Shown: one piece after another, positions 16,226 to 25,844 of the stretch
Position numbering within the stretch: position 1 is the first letter of the stretch
Layout: every line of letters begins with the position of its first letter
Assembly: GCF_030014915.1 (NCBI RefSeq)
Contig: NZ_JAGIXS010000001.1
Span: forward strand, 1,860,001 to 1,924,000
Origin: Pelomonas sp. V22
GTDB lineage: Bacteria > Pseudomonadota > Gammaproteobacteria > Burkholderiales > Burkholderiaceae_C
DNA: 64,000 bases
Direction of reading: 5' to 3'
The notes under the pieces: generated by a model
The model's database searches: none
The model's input: the letters and a program-made list of their open reading frames with translations, nothing else
What the model was told of the DNA's origin: nothing
Made by a program: the position numbers and the translations under genes

Positions 16226-16630
16226 TTAGATGCGACGACGCTTCTGCGGACGGCAGCCGTTGTGCGGCACCGGCGTCACGTCAGAGATCGAGTTGATGCG
16301 GATGCCGAGCGCAGCCAGAGCGCGCACCGACGATTCGCGACCCGGTCCGGGGCCCTTGATCTTGACGTCGAGGTTCTTGATGCCCTGCTCTTGAGCAGCG
16401 CGGCCTGCGACTTCAGCAGCCACCTGGGCAGCGAAAGGCGTCGACTTGCGAGAGCCCTTGAAGCCCTGACCACCCGACGAAGCCCAGGACAGGGCGCCGC
16501 CTTGACGGTCGGTGATGGTGATGATGGTGTTGTTGAACGACGCGTGAACGTGCGCAATGCCGTCAGCAACGTTCTTGCGGACCTTCTTGCGGACGCGTTG
16601 GGCAGCCGAGTTATTGGGTGCTTTTGCCAT
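16226..16630 (-). CDS. rpsK: 30S ribosomal protein S11
   Basis: 134 residues, starting [17 protein letters not shown] and ending [11 protein letters not shown], both typical. The central [16 protein letters not shown] and [19 protein letters not shown] segments are diagnostic. S11 forms part of the 30S platform near the mRNA exit. The gene follows rpsM after 29 bases. Confidence 0.98.
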   Translation of the reverse strand: MAKAPNNSAAQRVRKKVRKNVADGIAHVHASFNNTIITITDRQGGALSWASSGGQGFKGSRKSTPFAAQVAAEVAGRAAQEQGIKNLDVKIKGPGPGRESSVRALAALGIRINSISDVTPVPHNGCRPQKRRRI

Positions 16631-16659
16631 GATGTCTTTCTTTCAATGCTGCCGCAGGA

Positions 16660-17025
16660 TCACTTCTTGCCCGTGGCGGCCGACTTGCGCGGGCCTTTAC
16701 GGGTGCGAGCGTTCGTGCGGGTGCGCTGACCGCGCATCGGCAGGCCACGGCGGTGACGGAAACCGCGGTAGCAGCCGAGGTCCATCAGGCGCTTGATGTT
16801 GATCGACATCTCACGGCGCAGATCGCCTTCGATGGTCATGCGGCCCACTTCTTCACGGATCTTTTCCAGATCAGCGTCGGTGAGGTCCTTGACCTTCTTG
16901 TCGAACGGAATACCGCAAGTGGTGCAGATCTTCTGGGCGGTCGTACGGCCAATGCCGTAGATCGAGGTCAGACCGATCTCAGTGTGCTTTTGCGGCGGAA
17001 TGTTGATACCAGCAATACGTGCCAT
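16660..17025 (-). CDS. rpsM: 30S ribosomal protein S13
   Basis: 121 residues, [14 protein letters not shown] start, with the helix-hairpin-helix [12 protein letters not shown] and the basic C-terminal tail [17 protein letters not shown] that reaches tRNA in the P site. S13 sits in the 30S head and forms bridges to L5. It is located directly after rpmJ, the standard order. Confidence 0.98.
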   Translation of the reverse strand: MARIAGINIPPQKHTEIGLTSIYGIGRTTAQKICTTCGIPFDKKVKDLTDADLEKIREEVGRMTIEGDLRREMSINIKRLMDLGCYRGFRHRRGLPMRGQRTRTNARTRKGPRKSAATGKK

Positions 17026-17059
17026 GTGCGTCCTCTAATTCGCTCGTGTCGTGCAGCAA

Positions 17060-17173
17060 TCAGCCTTGGCGCTGCTTGTGGCGGGGATCTGTACAGATCA
17101 CACGCACCACGCCCTTGCGGCGGATGACTTTGCAATTGCGGCACATTGCCTTGACGGATGCCGAAACTTTCAT
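17060..17173 (-). CDS. rpmJ: 50S ribosomal protein L36 (zinc-binding form)
   Basis: A 37-residue gene. Translation gives [19 protein letters not shown], then [18 protein letters not shown]. Cys11, Cys14, Cys27 and His32 form the CCCH zinc ribbon of the zinc-dependent L36 form. AAGGAG stands 6 bases before the ATG. It lies 34 bases before rpsM, as expected after infA and secY. The infA gene that should precede it is degraded. Confidence 0.95.
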   Translation of the reverse strand: MKVSASVKAMCRNCKVIRRKGVVRVICTDPRHKQRQG

Positions 17174-17232
17174 GGTCTGCTCCTTGACCTACTCAATATC
17201 GCTCTAAAGCGCGTCCGGGGACCTAGATTCAC

Positions 17233-17310
17233 TCACTTCGCCCGGAACACGATGCGAGCACGACTCAAATCGTACTTTGTCAGCTCTCTTTGTCACCGGT
17301 GACGGGACGC
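17233..17310 (-). pseudogene. infA: Relic of infA (translation initiation factor IF-1), 3' end only
   Basis: Between secY and rpmJ, exactly where infA normally stands, the minus strand encodes ELTKYDLSRARIVFRAK and a stop (TGA at 17233-17235). This is the IF-1 C-terminus (family: VELTPYDLS-RIVFR). Just upstream a TGDK matches the IF-1 segment TGDKVTVELT, but in another frame. About 7 bases are lost between GDK and ELT, and a TGA interrupts the ELT frame. Farther upstream no IF-1 sequence or start remains in the 60 bases before secY. So the gene is non-functional; IF-1 must come from another copy, as many Burkholderiales carry a second infA. Confidence 0.78.
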
Positions 17311-17371
17311 AACGCGTCCACACTTACCTGCGACGTGTCGGAGAACGACTCGTCTAAAATTTCAACCTGCT

Positions 17372-18685
17372 TCAGCCAGCCTTGAAGTTGGCCTTCTTCA
17401 GCAGCGATTCGTACTGCTGACTCATCACGTAAGACTGAACTTGCGCCCAGAAGTCCATCGTGACAACCACGATGATCAACAGTGAGGTTCCACCAAAGTA
17501 GAACGGCACGTTGTACTTGAGATTCAAGAACTCCGGCAACAAGCAGACGGCCGTGATGTAGATGGCACCGGCCATCGTCAGGCGCGACAAGATCTTGTCA
17601 ATATGCTTCGCAGTCTGCTCACCTGGGCGGATGCCCGGAATGAACGCGCCACTCTTCTTCAGGTTGTCTGCGGTCTCACGGCTGTTGAACACCAGCGCCG
17701 TGTAGAAGAAGCAGAAGAACACGATCGCAGCAGCGTAGAACAGCACGTAGATCGGCTGTCCAGGGCGCAGCATGTCGGCGATGTCCTTCAGCCAACGAAG
17801 GCTGTCACCCGTCGCGAACCAGCTCACCACCGTGGTCGGCAGCAGGATGATCGACGACGCAAAGATCGGCGGAATCACGCCCGACATGTTCAGCTTCAGC
17901 GGCAGGTGCGAACTCTGACCGCCGTACACCTTGTTGCCCACCTGGCGCTTGGCGTAATTCACCAAGATCTTGCGCTGACCGCGCTCGACAAACACCACCA
18001 GATAGGTCACAGCGACGACGATGGCACAGACGACCAGGAAGGACACAGCGCCCATCGAGCCCGTACGAACCAGCTCAGCCAAACCACCAATTGCGCCCGG
18101 CAAACCTGCAGCGATACCGCTGAAGATCAGGATCGAGATCCCGTTGCCCAGACCGCGCTCGGTGATCTGCTCACCCAGCCACATCAGGAACATCGTGCCA
18201 GCCACCAGGCTGGTCACCGCGGTCAGGCGGAAACCGAAACCCGGGCTGATCACCAGACCGGCCGAACTTTCAAGCGCCAGCGCAATGCTCAGCGATTGGA
18301 AGATGGCCAGGCCCAGCGTGGCGTAGCGCGTGTACTGCGTGGTCTTGCGACGCCCTGCTTCGCCTTCCTTCTTCAGCGCTTCCAACGCCGGCACCACATA
18401 ACCCATCAACTGGATCACGATCGAGGCCGAGATGTAGGGCGTGATGCCCAGCGCGAAGACGGTAAAGCGCGACAGCGCACCGCCCGAGAACATATTGAAC
18501 AGGCTCAGGATGCCACCTTCCTGACCCTTGAAGAACTGCTGCAGCTGAACCGGGTCGATACCGGGCACGGGGATATGCGCCCCGATGCGGTACACAACCA
18601 GAGCCAGCAGCAGGAACACAAGGCGGCGACGCAGGTCGCCGAACTTGCCGCTCTTGGCCAGTTGGTTTGCGTTGGTGGTAGCCAC
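17372..18685 (-). CDS. secY: Protein translocase subunit SecY
   Basis: 437 residues, ten transmembrane helices, the central channel of the SecYEG translocon in the inner membrane. Visible landmarks are the plug-region HIPVPGIDP near residue 40, [14 protein letters not shown], the cytoplasmic loop [34 protein letters not shown] and [29 protein letters not shown]. It follows rplO by 20 bases, the classic spc operon arrangement. Its partner secE is in this window near 46.5 kb. Confidence 0.98.
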   Translation of the reverse strand: MATTNANQLAKSGKFGDLRRRLVFLLLALVVYRIGAHIPVPGIDPVQLQQFFKGQEGGILSLFNMFSGGALSRFTVFALGITPYISASIVIQLMGYVVPALEALKKEGEAGRRKTTQYTRYATLGLAIFQSLSIALALESSAGLVISPGFGFRLTAVTSLVAGTMFLMWLGEQITERGLGNGISILIFSGIAAGLPGAIGGLAELVRTGSMGAVSFLVVCAIVVAVTYLVVFVERGQRKILVNYAKRQVGNKVYGGQSSHLPLKLNMSGVIPPIFASSIILLPTTVVSWFATGDSLRWLKDIADMLRPGQPIYVLFYAAAIVFFCFFYTALVFNSRETADNLKKSGAFIPGIRPGEQTAKHIDKILSRLTMAGAIYITAVCLLPEFLNLKYNVPFYFGGTSLLIIVVVTMDFWAQVQSYVMSQQYESLLKKANFKAG

Positions 18686-18705
18686 TGTGCCTAGTTCCTA
18701 GCGCT

Positions 18706-19137
18706 TCAGGCGACCGAGCCGCCAGCGGCTTCGATGGCAGCCTTGGCACCAGCCGTAGCAGCCACACCCTTCAGCACAACCTTGCGGCTGATGGAACCCG
18801 ACAGGATGACCTTGACGTTCTTGGTCAGTTCGGGAACCAGGCCCACGGCCTTCAGCGTCAGCAGGTCGATCTCTTCGCCGGCCAGCGCTTGCAGATCACT
18901 CAGGTTGATCTCAGCGTTGTACGGACGAGCCAGCGACTTGAAGCCGCGCTTGGGCAGGCGACGCTGCAGGGGCATCTGGCCGCCTTCGAAGCCCACCTTG
19001 TGGTAGCCACCGGCACGCGACTTTTGACCCTTGTGACCACGGCCGGCAGTCTTGCCGAGGCCGGAGCCAATGCCACGGCCCACGCGACGCTTGGCGTGCT
19101 TGGCGCCAGCGGCAGGCTTGATGGTATTGAGTTGCAT
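18706..19137 (-). CDS. rplO: 50S ribosomal protein L15
   Basis: 143 residues beginning [22 protein letters not shown], with the glycine/arginine-rich extended N-terminus ([21 protein letters not shown]) that threads through 23S rRNA, and the globular C-terminal half. It lies between rpmD and secY. Confidence 0.97.
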   Translation of the reverse strand: MQLNTIKPAAGAKHAKRRVGRGIGSGLGKTAGRGHKGQKSRAGGYHKVGFEGGQMPLQRRLPKRGFKSLARPYNAEINLSDLQALAGEEIDLLTLKAVGLVPELTKNVKVILSGSISRKVVLKGVAATAGAKAAIEAAGGSVA

Positions 19138-19165
19138 CTTCTAATCCTCTGTTCTGTTCAGGCGC

Positions 19166-19348
19166 TTACAGCACTTGAACGAGGTAGGCGATCTTGTTGA
19201 TCATGCCGCGCACTGCCGGCGTGTCTTCCAACACGCTGGTGCTGTTCAGCTTGCGCAGGCCCAGGCCAGCCACGGTGGCACGGTGCGAAGCGCGGGTGCC
19301 GATGGGGCTGCGGACGAGCTTGACCGTCACGGTTTTCTTGTCAGACAT
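19166..19348 (-). CDS. rpmD: 50S ribosomal protein L30
   Basis: 60 residues, [26 protein letters not shown], then [10 protein letters not shown], a complete small L30 of normal length. It lies between rpsE and rplO with short spacers (25 and 28 bases). Confidence 0.97.
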   Translation of the reverse strand: MSDKKTVTVKLVRSPIGTRASHRATVAGLGLRKLNSTSVLEDTPAVRGMINKIAYLVQVL

Positions 19349-19373
19349 GTTGAGTCTCTCCAGAACTGGTGAA

Positions 19374-19892
19374 TCAGCCGACGATGTCTTCGACCGACTT
19401 ACCGCGCTTGGCGGCGACTTCCGAAGCCGTGGTGGAGCGCTTCAGCGCGTCCAGCGTGGCGCGGACCATGTTGTACGGGTTGGTCGAACCGTGGCTCTTG
19501 GTCACGATGTCGGTCACGCCCATCACTTCGAACACAGCGCGCATCGGGCCGCCAGCGATCACGCCGGTACCGGTTGCTGCCGGGATCATCATGACGCGGG
19601 CAGCGCCGTGCTGGCCGGTCACGTTGTGGTGGATCGTGCCGTTCCGCAGGTTCACTTTGACCATGTTGCGACGAGCCGATTCCATGGCCTTCTGCACGGC
19701 GACCGGAACTTCCTTCGCCTTGCCCTTGCCCATGCCGATACGGCCGTCGCCGTCGCCGACCACCGTCAGTGCTGCGAAAGACAGCGTACGGCCGCCCTTC
19801 ACCACCTTGGTGACGCGGTTGACCGCGATCATCTTTTCCTTCAGGCCGTCGTCGTTGCCTTCAGCCTGCGCGCGGGGTTGAAACTTTGCCAT
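19374..19892 (-). CDS. rpsE: 30S ribosomal protein S5
   Basis: 172 residues. The double-stranded RNA-binding-like N-domain has [16 protein letters not shown], where spectinomycin-resistance changes arise; this sequence looks wild type. [18 protein letters not shown] and the C-terminal [17 protein letters not shown] are typical. S5 helps decoding fidelity and mRNA unwinding at the entry site. Confidence 0.98.
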   Translation of the reverse strand: MAKFQPRAQAEGNDDGLKEKMIAVNRVTKVVKGGRTLSFAALTVVGDGDGRIGMGKGKAKEVPVAVQKAMESARRNMVKVNLRNGTIHHNVTGQHGAARVMMIPAATGTGVIAGGPMRAVFEVMGVTDIVTKSHGSTNPYNMVRATLDALKRSTTASEVAAKRGKSVEDIVG

Positions 19893-19910
19893 TTCTAAAT
19901 CCTTTGTGCG

Positions 19911-20276
19911 TCAGAACTGCAGGCCAGCTTCGCGGGCTGCATCGGCCAGGGCCTTGATACGACCGTGGTAGGCGAAACCAGCGCGGTCGAAGGCAACCTT
20001 CTCGACGCCAGCAGCCTTGGCCTTCTCGGCGATGCGCTTGCCGATCAGCGTGGCGGCGGCAACGTTGCCACCCTTGCCATCGCCGCCCAGGGCTGCGCGG
20101 ACTTCCTTCTCGGCCGTCGAGGCGCTGGCCAGCACACGGGCGCCGTCGTCGGAAATGACGCTGGCGTAGATGTGCAGGTTCGAGCGGAACACCGTCAGGC
20201 GTGCGACTTGCTGGATGGCAATGCGGACGCGGGTTTGGCGCGAACGACGGATGCGCTGTTCTTTCTTGGTCATCAT
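19911..20276 (-). CDS. rplR: 50S ribosomal protein L18
   Basis: 121 residues starting [25 protein letters not shown] stands 7 bases before the first ATG (20276); the second ATG (20273) is the alternative. L18 binds 5S rRNA together with L5. It has the conserved core [14 protein letters not shown] and the end [18 protein letters not shown]. It is 11 bases after rplF. Confidence 0.97.
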   Translation of the reverse strand: MMTKKEQRIRRSRQTRVRIAIQQVARLTVFRSNLHIYASVISDDGARVLASASTAEKEVRAALGGDGKGGNVAAATLIGKRIAEKAKAAGVEKVAFDRAGFAYHGRIKALADAAREAGLQF

Positions 20277-20287
20277 GTCGCTGCTCC

Positions 20288-20821
20288 TTACTTCTTCTTG
20301 GTCTCTTTGAGAGAGACCTTCTCGTCGGAATAGCGGATGCCCTTGCCCTTGTAGGGCTCCGGCGGACGGAAGGCACGCACTTCTGCGGCGATCTGGCCCA
20401 CCACTTGGCGGTCCGCACCCTTGATCAGGATTTCGGTCTGCGTGGCGCACTCAACCTTGATGCCAGCCGGCATGTCCTTCACCACGGGGTGAGAGAAACC
20501 GATTTGCAGGTTCAGCTTCTGACCTTGGGCTTGGGCACGGAAGCCCACGCCAACCAGGTTCAGCTTGCGCTCGAAGCCCTTGCTCACGCCGGTGACCATG
20601 TTGGCCACCAGAGCGCGCACGGTGCCGCTCATGGCATCGGCTTCGGCAGAGTCGTTGTTCGGCGTGAACGTCAGCTTGCCGCCTTCGTTCTTCACGGTCA
20701 CCAGGGCGTTGACCGGGCGGGTCAGCGTGCCCAGGGTGCCCTTGACGCTGATCTGGTCAGCGTTGATGGTCACGTCCACACCTTGCGGGACGGCCACCGG
20801 CATTTTTCCTACGCGGGACAT
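20288..20821 (-). CDS. rplF: 50S ribosomal protein L6
   Basis: 177 residues, [15 protein letters not shown] start, duplicated alpha/beta fold with [19 protein letters not shown] and the C-terminal [19 protein letters not shown]6 sits near the factor-binding site. Normal length, and position between rpsH and rplR. Confidence 0.98.
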   Translation of the reverse strand: MSRVGKMPVAVPQGVDVTINADQISVKGTLGTLTRPVNALVTVKNEGGKLTFTPNNDSAEADAMSGTVRALVANMVTGVSKGFERKLNLVGVGFRAQAQGQKLNLQIGFSHPVVKDMPAGIKVECATQTEILIKGADRQVVGQIAAEVRAFRPPEPYKGKGIRYSDEKVSLKETKKK

Positions 20822-20839
20822 TGTCGTCTCTCCTTGCGC

Positions 20840-21235
20840 TTAAGCGACGTAGCAGAGCACTTCGCCGCCGATACCGGCTTGACGTGCTTTGCGGTCGGTC
20901 ATCACACCTTGCGGGGTGGTGACGATCGCCACACCCAGGCCATTCATGACCTGGGGAATGTCGTGGCGGCCCTTGTAGATGCGCAGGCCGGGGCGGCTCA
21001 CGCGCTCGATACGCTCGATCACCGGGCGACCGGCGTAGTACTTCAGCGCAATTTCCAGCTCGGGGCGAGCTGCGTCACCGCGCAGTGCGAAACCGTCGAT
21101 GTAACCCTCATCCTTGAGGACCTTGGCGATCGCGACCTTCAGCTTGGAAGAAGGCATCACGACGCTGGTCTTCTCAACGCTCTGGGCGTTGCGAATGCGA
21201 GTCAGCATATCGGCGATAGGATCACTCATGCTCAT
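20840..21235 (-). CDS. rpsH: 30S ribosomal protein S8
   Basis: 131 residues, [22 protein letters not shown] lies 7 bases before the ATG at 21235, favoured over the ATG at 21229. The C-terminal motif [31 protein letters not shown] is complete except for normal variation. S8 binds 16S helix 21 and in enterics autoregulates the spc operon. Confidence 0.97.
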   Translation of the reverse strand: MSMSDPIADMLTRIRNAQSVEKTSVVMPSSKLKVAIAKVLKDEGYIDGFALRGDAARPELEIALKYYAGRPVIERIERVSRPGLRIYKGRHDIPQVMNGLGVAIVTTPQGVMTDRKARQAGIGGEVLCYVA

Positions 21236-21258
21236 ACGAAATCTCCTAAACCTGCCGA

Positions 21259-21564
21259 TTACCAGCTGGCCTTGACGACACCGGGGATGTCGCCCTTGAA
21301 GGCCAGTTCACGAATCTTGTTACGGGCCAGGCCGAACTTGCGGAACGTGCCGCGCGGACGACCGGTCAACTCGCAGCGATTGCGCAGGCGAGTCGGGTAG
21401 GCGTTGCGGGGCAGCTTCTGCAGCTCCAGGCGGGCGGCGTAGCGCTCTTCTTCCGACTTCTTGAAGTCGTTGATGATGGCCTTCAGTTCCGCATACTTCT
21501 TTGCGTACTTGGCGACCAGCTGTTCGCGCTTCAGTTCACGTTGCTTGATAGAGAGTTTTGCCAT
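21259..21564 (-). CDS. rpsN: 30S ribosomal protein S14 (zinc-independent form)
   Basis: 101 residues, [17 protein letters not shown], with [19 protein letters not shown]. It contains only one cysteine, so it is the long zinc-free S14 type. It stands between rplE and rpsH, the standard spc order. Confidence 0.97.
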   Translation of the reverse strand: MAKLSIKQRELKREQLVAKYAKKYAELKAIINDFKKSEEERYAARLELQKLPRNAYPTRLRNRCELTGRPRGTFRKFGLARNKIRELAFKGDIPGVVKASW

Positions 21565-21572
21565 AGGGCACC

Positions 21573-22112
21573 TCAGTTCTTGAACGGAAACTTGAACGCA
21601 GCCAGCAGAGCCTTGGCTTCGTCGTCCGTCTTGGCCGTCGTCGTGATGCTGATGTTCAGACCACGCAGAGCATCCACCTTGTCGTATTCGATTTCGGGGA
21701 AGATGATCTGTTCTTTGACGCCGATGTTGTAGTTGCCGCGGCCGTCGAACGAACGACCTGAGATACCGCGGAAGTCGCGAACGCGCGGCAGCGCGATGGT
21801 GACGAAACGGTCCAGGAATTCGTACATCTGAACGCCACGCAGCGTGACCATGCAGCCGATGGGCACGTTGTCACGGATCTTGAAGCCGGCAATAGCCTTC
21901 TTCGACTTCGTGACCACGGGCTTCTGGCCGGCGATCTTGGTCAGGTCGCCCACGGCGTGGTCCATGACCTTCTTGTCGGCGACGGCTTCACTGACACCCA
22001 TGTTCAGGGTGATCTTGGTGATGCGCGGCACTTCCATGATCGACTTGTAGCCAAACTTCTCAATGAGGCCTGGCACAACTTTTTCGCGGTAAATCGCTTG
22101 CAAACGAGCCAT
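21573..22112 (-). CDS. rplE: 50S ribosomal protein L5
   Basis: 179 residues, start [16 protein letters not shown] at 22112 (an upstream in-frame extension has no L5 similarity and overlaps rplX). L5 binds 5S rRNA and contacts P-site tRNA. The signature [16 protein letters not shown] and [19 protein letters not shown] are seen. It is 10 bases after rplX. Confidence 0.98.
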   Translation of the reverse strand: MARLQAIYREKVVPGLIEKFGYKSIMEVPRITKITLNMGVSEAVADKKVMDHAVGDLTKIAGQKPVVTKSKKAIAGFKIRDNVPIGCMVTLRGVQMYEFLDRFVTIALPRVRDFRGISGRSFDGRGNYNIGVKEQIIFPEIEYDKVDALRGLNISITTTAKTDDEAKALLAAFKFPFKN

Positions 22113-22122
22113 GTCGGACCTC

Positions 22123-22440
22123 TTAAGCCTTGATCTCTTCGCCGGTCGACTTGTAGACGCGCACCTTCTTGCCATCGGCGAGCAGCTTGATGCCCACGCG
22201 ATCGGCCTTGCCGGATGCAGCGTTGAAAATCGCCACGTTGGATTGATGGATCGGCATCGTCTTGTCGACCACGCCGCCGGTGGTGCCCTTCATCGGGTTG
22301 GGCTTGACGTGCTTCTTGACGACATTGACGCCTTCCACCACCAGGTGGGAGTCATCGACACGCTGCGACACAGTGCCGCGCTTGCCCTTGTCGCGGCCGG
22401 TCAGCACGATGACCTCGTCGCCTTTACGAATCTTGTTCAT
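22123..22440 (-). CDS. rplX: 50S ribosomal protein L24
   Basis: 105 residues with the KOW motif [19 protein letters not shown] at the N-terminus. L24 initiates 50S assembly at 23S domain I. It lies 25 bases after rplN. Confidence 0.97.
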   Translation of the reverse strand: MNKIRKGDEVIVLTGRDKGKRGTVSQRVDDSHLVVEGVNVVKKHVKPNPMKGTTGGVVDKTMPIHQSNVAIFNAASGKADRVGIKLLADGKKVRVYKSTGEEIKA

Positions 22441-22465
22441 GGCAATACCTTTGTCTTGAGAGGGC

Positions 22466-22834
22466 TCAGAGCACCTCAGGCGCCAGCGACACGATCTTCA
22501 TGAAGCGCTCGGTACGCAGTTCACGCGTCACCGGGCCAAAGATACGGGTGCCGATCGGCTCCAGCTTGGCGTTCAGCAGGACGGCAGCATTGCCGTCGAA
22601 CTTGACCAGCGAACCGTCCTGGCGACGCACGCCCTTGGCGGTACGAACGACCACAGCGCTGTAGACCTCGCCCTTCTTGACGCGACCACGCGGAGCAGCT
22701 TCTTTGATGCTGACCTTTATGATGTCGCCAATGCCGGCATAACGACGCTTGGAACCGCCAAGCACCTTGATGCACATGACGGACTTGGCGCCAGTGTTAT
22801 CCGCGACGTCGAGTCGCGATTGCATTTGAATCAT
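22466..22834 (-). CDS. rplN: 50S ribosomal protein L14
   Basis: 122 residues, [19 protein letters not shown], ending [10 protein letters not shown], a complete and highly conserved L14. The ATG at 22834 is the family start. It is the first gene of a transcription unit here. A sigma70 promoter lies about 160 bases upstream and a peroxiredoxin gene separates it from rpsQ, its usual upstream neighbour. Confidence 0.98.
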   Translation of the reverse strand: MIQMQSRLDVADNTGAKSVMCIKVLGGSKRRYAGIGDIIKVSIKEAAPRGRVKKGEVYSAVVVRTAKGVRRQDGSLVKFDGNAAVLLNAKLEPIGTRIFGPVTRELRTERFMKIVSLAPEVL

Positions 22835-22994
22835 GTCTATCCCCAACTTTTCCCGCATCAGTCGCGAAGCAACTTCAGTGGTCAGTCTTGGGCCCGTGGA
22901 CCGATTGCAGCCTGCTGGCTGCGCCCGGCGGTTATGGGCGGATCCGAGGCCAAAACGCATTGCTAAATGCGCCTGACGTTCGGCGAAGCTTTGC

Positions 22995-23024
22995 ATTATG
23001 CGCGATTACCCGAAGCGCTGTCAA
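22995..23024 (-). promoter_or_regulatory. Sigma70 promoter of the rplN (spc) unit
   Basis: Minus strand: a perfect -35 TTGACA (23019-23024), 18-base spacer, -10 CATAAT (22995-23000). Predicted start near 22988, leaving a leader of about 155 nt before rplN. This is the best promoter in the window. Confidence 0.75.
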
Positions 23025-23093
23025 GCACTCAGGGTGCGCAATTCTGAAATCTCTCTCGATGGCCTTCAGGTGGCCTTGTTCAGGTGGCCCTTT

Positions 23094-23603
23094 TCAAGCG
23101 GCCTTGGCCTGGGCCAGCATCGTCGCAGCGTCACTGACCTCGAACTTGCCCGGACCCTCCACGTTCAACGTCTTGACCACGCCATCGACCAGCAGCATCG
23201 AGTAGCGCTGCGAGCGCAGACCCAGACCCTTGGCGGTCAGGTCCAGCGTCAGGCCGGTCGCCTTGGCGAAGTCGGCACTGCCGTCGGCCATCATGTGGAC
23301 TTTGCCGCCCGTCTGCTGGTCGCGGCCCCAAGCGCCCATGACGAAGGCGTCATTGACCGAGATGCACCAGATTTCATCGACACCTGCAGCACGCAACGCG
23401 TCGTAGTTCTGGACGTAGCCAGGCACATGCTGGGCCGAACAGGTCGGGGTGAAGGCGCCAGGCAGGGCAAACACGGCAATCTTCTTGCCAGCCGTGGCCT
23501 TTTCGATGTCGAAGCTGTTCGGGCCGATGGAGCAGCCTTCGCCCTCGACTTCGATGAATTCCTGCAGCGTGCCTGCGGGCACGCGGTCACCAATCTTCAG
23601 CAT
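23094..23603 (-). CDS. Peroxiredoxin (Prx5 type)
   Basis: 169 residues, starting MLKIGDRVPAGTLQEF at 23603 with AAGGAGA 8 bases upstream. The peroxidatic cysteine is in PGAFTPTCSAQHVPGY, the Prx5-type active site that reduces H2O2 and alkyl hydroperoxides, usually with glutathione or glutaredoxin as reductant. The catalytic Arg region GLGLRSQRYS is present. The gene is inserted between rpsQ and rplN, which are normally adjacent. A terminator lies upstream (after rpsQ) and a promoter for rplN downstream, so it is flanked as a separate unit. Its own promoter is not obvious in the 35-base gap, so read-through or a promoter inside rpsQ is likely. Confidence 0.92.
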   Translation of the reverse strand: MLKIGDRVPAGTLQEFIEVEGEGCSIGPNSFDIEKATAGKKIAVFALPGAFTPTCSAQHVPGYVQNYDALRAAGVDEIWCISVNDAFVMGAWGRDQQTGGKVHMMADGSADFAKATGLTLDLTAKGLGLRSQRYSMLLVDGVVKTLNVEGPGKFEVSDAATMLAQAKAA

Positions 23604-23636
23604 GGGAGGTCTCCTTCTTGTGCTTCGGTCAATGAG

Positions 23637-23679
23637 AAAAGTAAAAGGGCCGGGTTGCTGGCTTGCAGCGACCCGGCCC
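23637..23679 (-). terminator. Terminator at the end of the S10 operon (after rpsQ)
   Basis: The stem GGGCCGGGT / ACCCGGCCC extends inward by four more pairs plus a wobble (loop GCTTG), followed on the minus strand by TTTTACTTTT. It lies 50 bases after rpsQ and directly upstream of the peroxiredoxin gene. Confidence 0.85.
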
Positions 23680-23728
23680 ATCTGATCAGCACAGGGCAAG
23701 CCCTGCGGCAATCAAGTCTTCAGTGCGA

Positions 23729-23998
23729 TCAGACCAGCTGAGCCTTCTCGACCAGGCGGGTAACGACCCAGCTCTTGGTCTTGGACAGCGGACGGCCTTC
23801 AGCGATCTCGACGACATCACCCATCTTGTACTCGCCATTTTCATCATGGGCGTGGTACTTGCGCGAGTGAGCGACGATCTTGCCGTACAGCTCATGCTTG
23901 GAACGACGCTCGACCAGGACCGTGACGGTCTTGGAACGCTTGTCGCTGACCACGCGACCCACCAGGGTACGGGTGTTCTTTTCTTGAGCTTGCGTCAT
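23729..23998 (-). CDS. rpsQ: 30S ribosomal protein S17
   Basis: 89 residues from the ATG at 23998, which overlaps the rpmC stop (TGATG). A GTG one codon upstream is the alternative. The OB-fold core [23 protein letters not shown] and [27 protein letters not shown] are typical. It is the last ribosomal gene before the terminator. Confidence 0.97.
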   Translation of the reverse strand: MTQAQEKNTRTLVGRVVSDKRSKTVTVLVERRSKHELYGKIVAHSRKYHAHDENGEYKMGDVVEIAEGRPLSKTKSWVVTRLVEKAQLV

Positions 23999-24195
23999 CA
24001 CACGGCTCCCTTCTTCTTCTCGGCCAAGACAGTCTTGACGCGAGCGATGTCGCGACGGGTCTTGCCCAGCACCGAGTGGTTCGTGAGCTGTTGGGTCGCC
24101 TTTTGCATGCGCAGGCCGAAATGGGCCTTGAGCAGGTCGGTCACTTCCTTTTCGAGGGCAGCGACGTCCTTGCCACGCAGTTCAGATGCTTTCAT
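23998..24195 (-). CDS. rpmC: 50S ribosomal protein L29
   Basis: 65 residues, [18 protein letters not shown] ... [22 protein letters not shown], the two-helix L29 at the tunnel exit. Start at 24195 with GGAGAGGAC upstream; the open frame extends further up without L29 similarity. Confidence 0.97.
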   Translation of the reverse strand: MKASELRGKDVAALEKEVTDLLKAHFGLRMQKATQQLTNHSVLGKTRRDIARVKTVLAEKKKGAV

Positions 24196-24209
24196 GGTGT
24201 CCTCTCCAA

Positions 24210-24626
24210 TCAGGTACCGACTTGGCGAGCAACGAAGGTGCAACGCAGGGGCAGCTTTGCAGCAGCCAGCGTGAACGCTTCGCGAGCCAGAGTTTCCGGC
24301 ACACCATTGACTTCGTAGAGCACCTTGCCAGGCTGAATTTCAGCGACGTAGTACTCCGGATTGCCCTTACCGTTACCCATACGGACTTCGGCAGGCTTCT
24401 GGGAGATCGGCTTGTCCGGGAAGATGCGGATGAAGATGCGACCACCGCGCTTGATGTGGCGCGAGATCGCACGACGTGCAGCTTCAATCTGGCGGGCCGT
24501 CAGACGGCCACGCTCAGTTGCCTTCAGGCCGAAATCGCCGAAAGACACGGCAGCACCGCGGGTTGCAACACCAGTGTTACGACCCTTTTGCTCCTTGCGG
24601 TATTTGCGACGAGCTGGTTGCAGCAT
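24210..24626 (-). CDS. rplP: 50S ribosomal protein L16
   Basis: 138 residues, [17 protein letters not shown], with the conserved [29 protein letters not shown]16 organises the A-site region of 23S rRNA; the arginine of KPAEVRMG is the site hydroxylated by RoxA (YcfD) in some bacteria. Starts 2 bases before the rpsC stop region ends, so the two are tightly coupled. Confidence 0.98.
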   Translation of the reverse strand: MLQPARRKYRKEQKGRNTGVATRGAAVSFGDFGLKATERGRLTARQIEAARRAISRHIKRGGRIFIRIFPDKPISQKPAEVRMGNGKGNPEYYVAEIQPGKVLYEVNGVPETLAREAFTLAAAKLPLRCTFVARQVGT

Positions 24627-24628
24627 TG

Positions 24629-25489
24629 TTATTCTCCTTTGGCCTCGCCAGCAGCCGGAGCGGCGGGCTTACGCACCACACGCTTGGCAGCAGGCTTGGC
24701 ATCGCCGGCGGCGGCTTCAGCAGCCGGGGCAGCACCATCACGCGGACCACGATCGCCACCCGGACGGCCACGGCCGGTCGGGGCACCCGGGCGGGTGTTG
24801 CGACGCGGACGACGGTCATCTTCAGCGCCTGCAGGCGTGTTGATCACCGGAGCATCGCCATTGGCCAGGCGGTCGCCACGATAGACCCAGACCTTGACGC
24901 CGATGACGCCGTAGGTGGTCTTGGCTTCCGAGGTGCCGTAGTCGATGTCGGCACGCAGGGTGTGCAGAGGCACACGGCCTTCGCGATACCACTCGGTACG
25001 AGCGATTTCGATGCCGTTCAGACGGCCGGCAGACATGATCTTGATGCCTTGGGCGCCCAGACGCATCGCGTTCTGCATCGCACGCTTCATGGCGCGACGG
25101 AACATGATGCGCTTTTCCAGCTGCTGGGTGATCGAGTCGGCGATCAGCTGTGCATCGATTTCAGGCTTGCGCACTTCTTCGATGTTCACTGCCACCGGCA
25201 CGCCCAGACGCTTGGTCAGTTCGGCCTTCAGGCTTTCGATGTCTTCGCCCTTCTTGCCGATCACCACGCCCGGACGAGCCGAGTAAATGGTAATGCGGGC
25301 GTTCTTGGCGGGGCGCTCGATCAGGATGCGCGAGACGGCGGCATTCTTCAGCTTGGCCTTGAGGTACTCACGCACGCGCAGATCTTCGGCCAGCATCGTG
25401 GCGAAGTTCTGGTTGTTCGCGTACCAGCGCGACGCCCAGTTACGGGTGACGGGCAGGCGGAAGCCGGTTGGGTGGATTTTCTGTCCCAT
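24629..25489 (-). CDS. rpsC: 30S ribosomal protein S3 with extended C-terminal tail
   Basis: 286 residues. The first 215 match ordinary S3: [12 protein letters not shown], the KH domain GxxG loop in [11 protein letters not shown], and the C-domain [10 protein letters not shown]. The remaining 70 residues are a low-complexity Pro/Ala/Arg/Gly/Lys tail (ending [15 protein letters not shown]), longer than in E. coli (233 residues). Tails of this sort occur across Burkholderiales. S3 lies at the mRNA entry channel and has helicase activity. Confidence 0.98.
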   Translation of the reverse strand: MGQKIHPTGFRLPVTRNWASRWYANNQNFATMLAEDLRVREYLKAKLKNAAVSRILIERPAKNARITIYSARPGVVIGKKGEDIESLKAELTKRLGVPVAVNIEEVRKPEIDAQLIADSITQQLEKRIMFRRAMKRAMQNAMRLGAQGIKIMSAGRLNGIEIARTEWYREGRVPLHTLRADIDYGTSEAKTTYGVIGVKVWVYRGDRLANGDAPVINTPAGAEDDRRPRRNTRPGAPTGRGRPGGDRGPRDGAAPAAEAAAGDAKPAAKRVVRKPAAPAAGEAKGE

Positions 25490-25503
25490 AGTCTTCCTTA
25501 GCC

Positions 25504-25833
25504 TCAGTTACCGACCGAGACGAAAATGTGGCACGTGGGCTTGCTGATGCGATTGCCGCGGCCCTTGGCACGGGCAGAGAATCGCTTCAGAGTGGCACCT
25601 TGTTCCACATAGATCGAGGTGACCTTGAGCTCATCAATGTCAGCGCCGTCGTTGTGCTCGGCGTTGGCGATGGCGCTTTCCAGCGCCTTCTTGATGATCA
25701 GGGCGGCCTTCTTCTGCGTGAATTCCAGGATGTTCAGCGCTTGGTCCACCTTCTTGCCGCGGATCAGGTCCGCCACCAGGCGGCCCTTATCGCAGGAGAG
25801 GCGAACGCCGCGAACGATTGCTTTGGTTTCCAT
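25504..25833 (-). CDS. rplV: 50S ribosomal protein L22
   Basis: 109 residues from [19 protein letters not shown] at 25833, the usual L22 length, with AAGGA 8 bases upstream. The ATG at 25842 adds three residues and has no spacing to the ribosome site. The beta-hairpin region [23 protein letters not shown] lines the exit tunnel, where macrolide-resistance changes arise; it looks wild type. Confidence 0.97.
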   Translation of the reverse strand: METKAIVRGVRLSCDKGRLVADLIRGKKVDQALNILEFTQKKAALIIKKALESAIANAEHNDGADIDELKVTSIYVEQGATLKRFSARAKGRGNRISKPTCHIFVSVGN

Positions 25834-25844
25834 CGTTGGCATCC

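Noticed and set aside
17174-17371. A possible intact infA in the secY-rpmJ gap
   Set aside because: Only the C-terminal 17 codons are continuous. The preceding codon block has a TGA in frame, and the gap of 198 bases is shorter than a 219-base infA.
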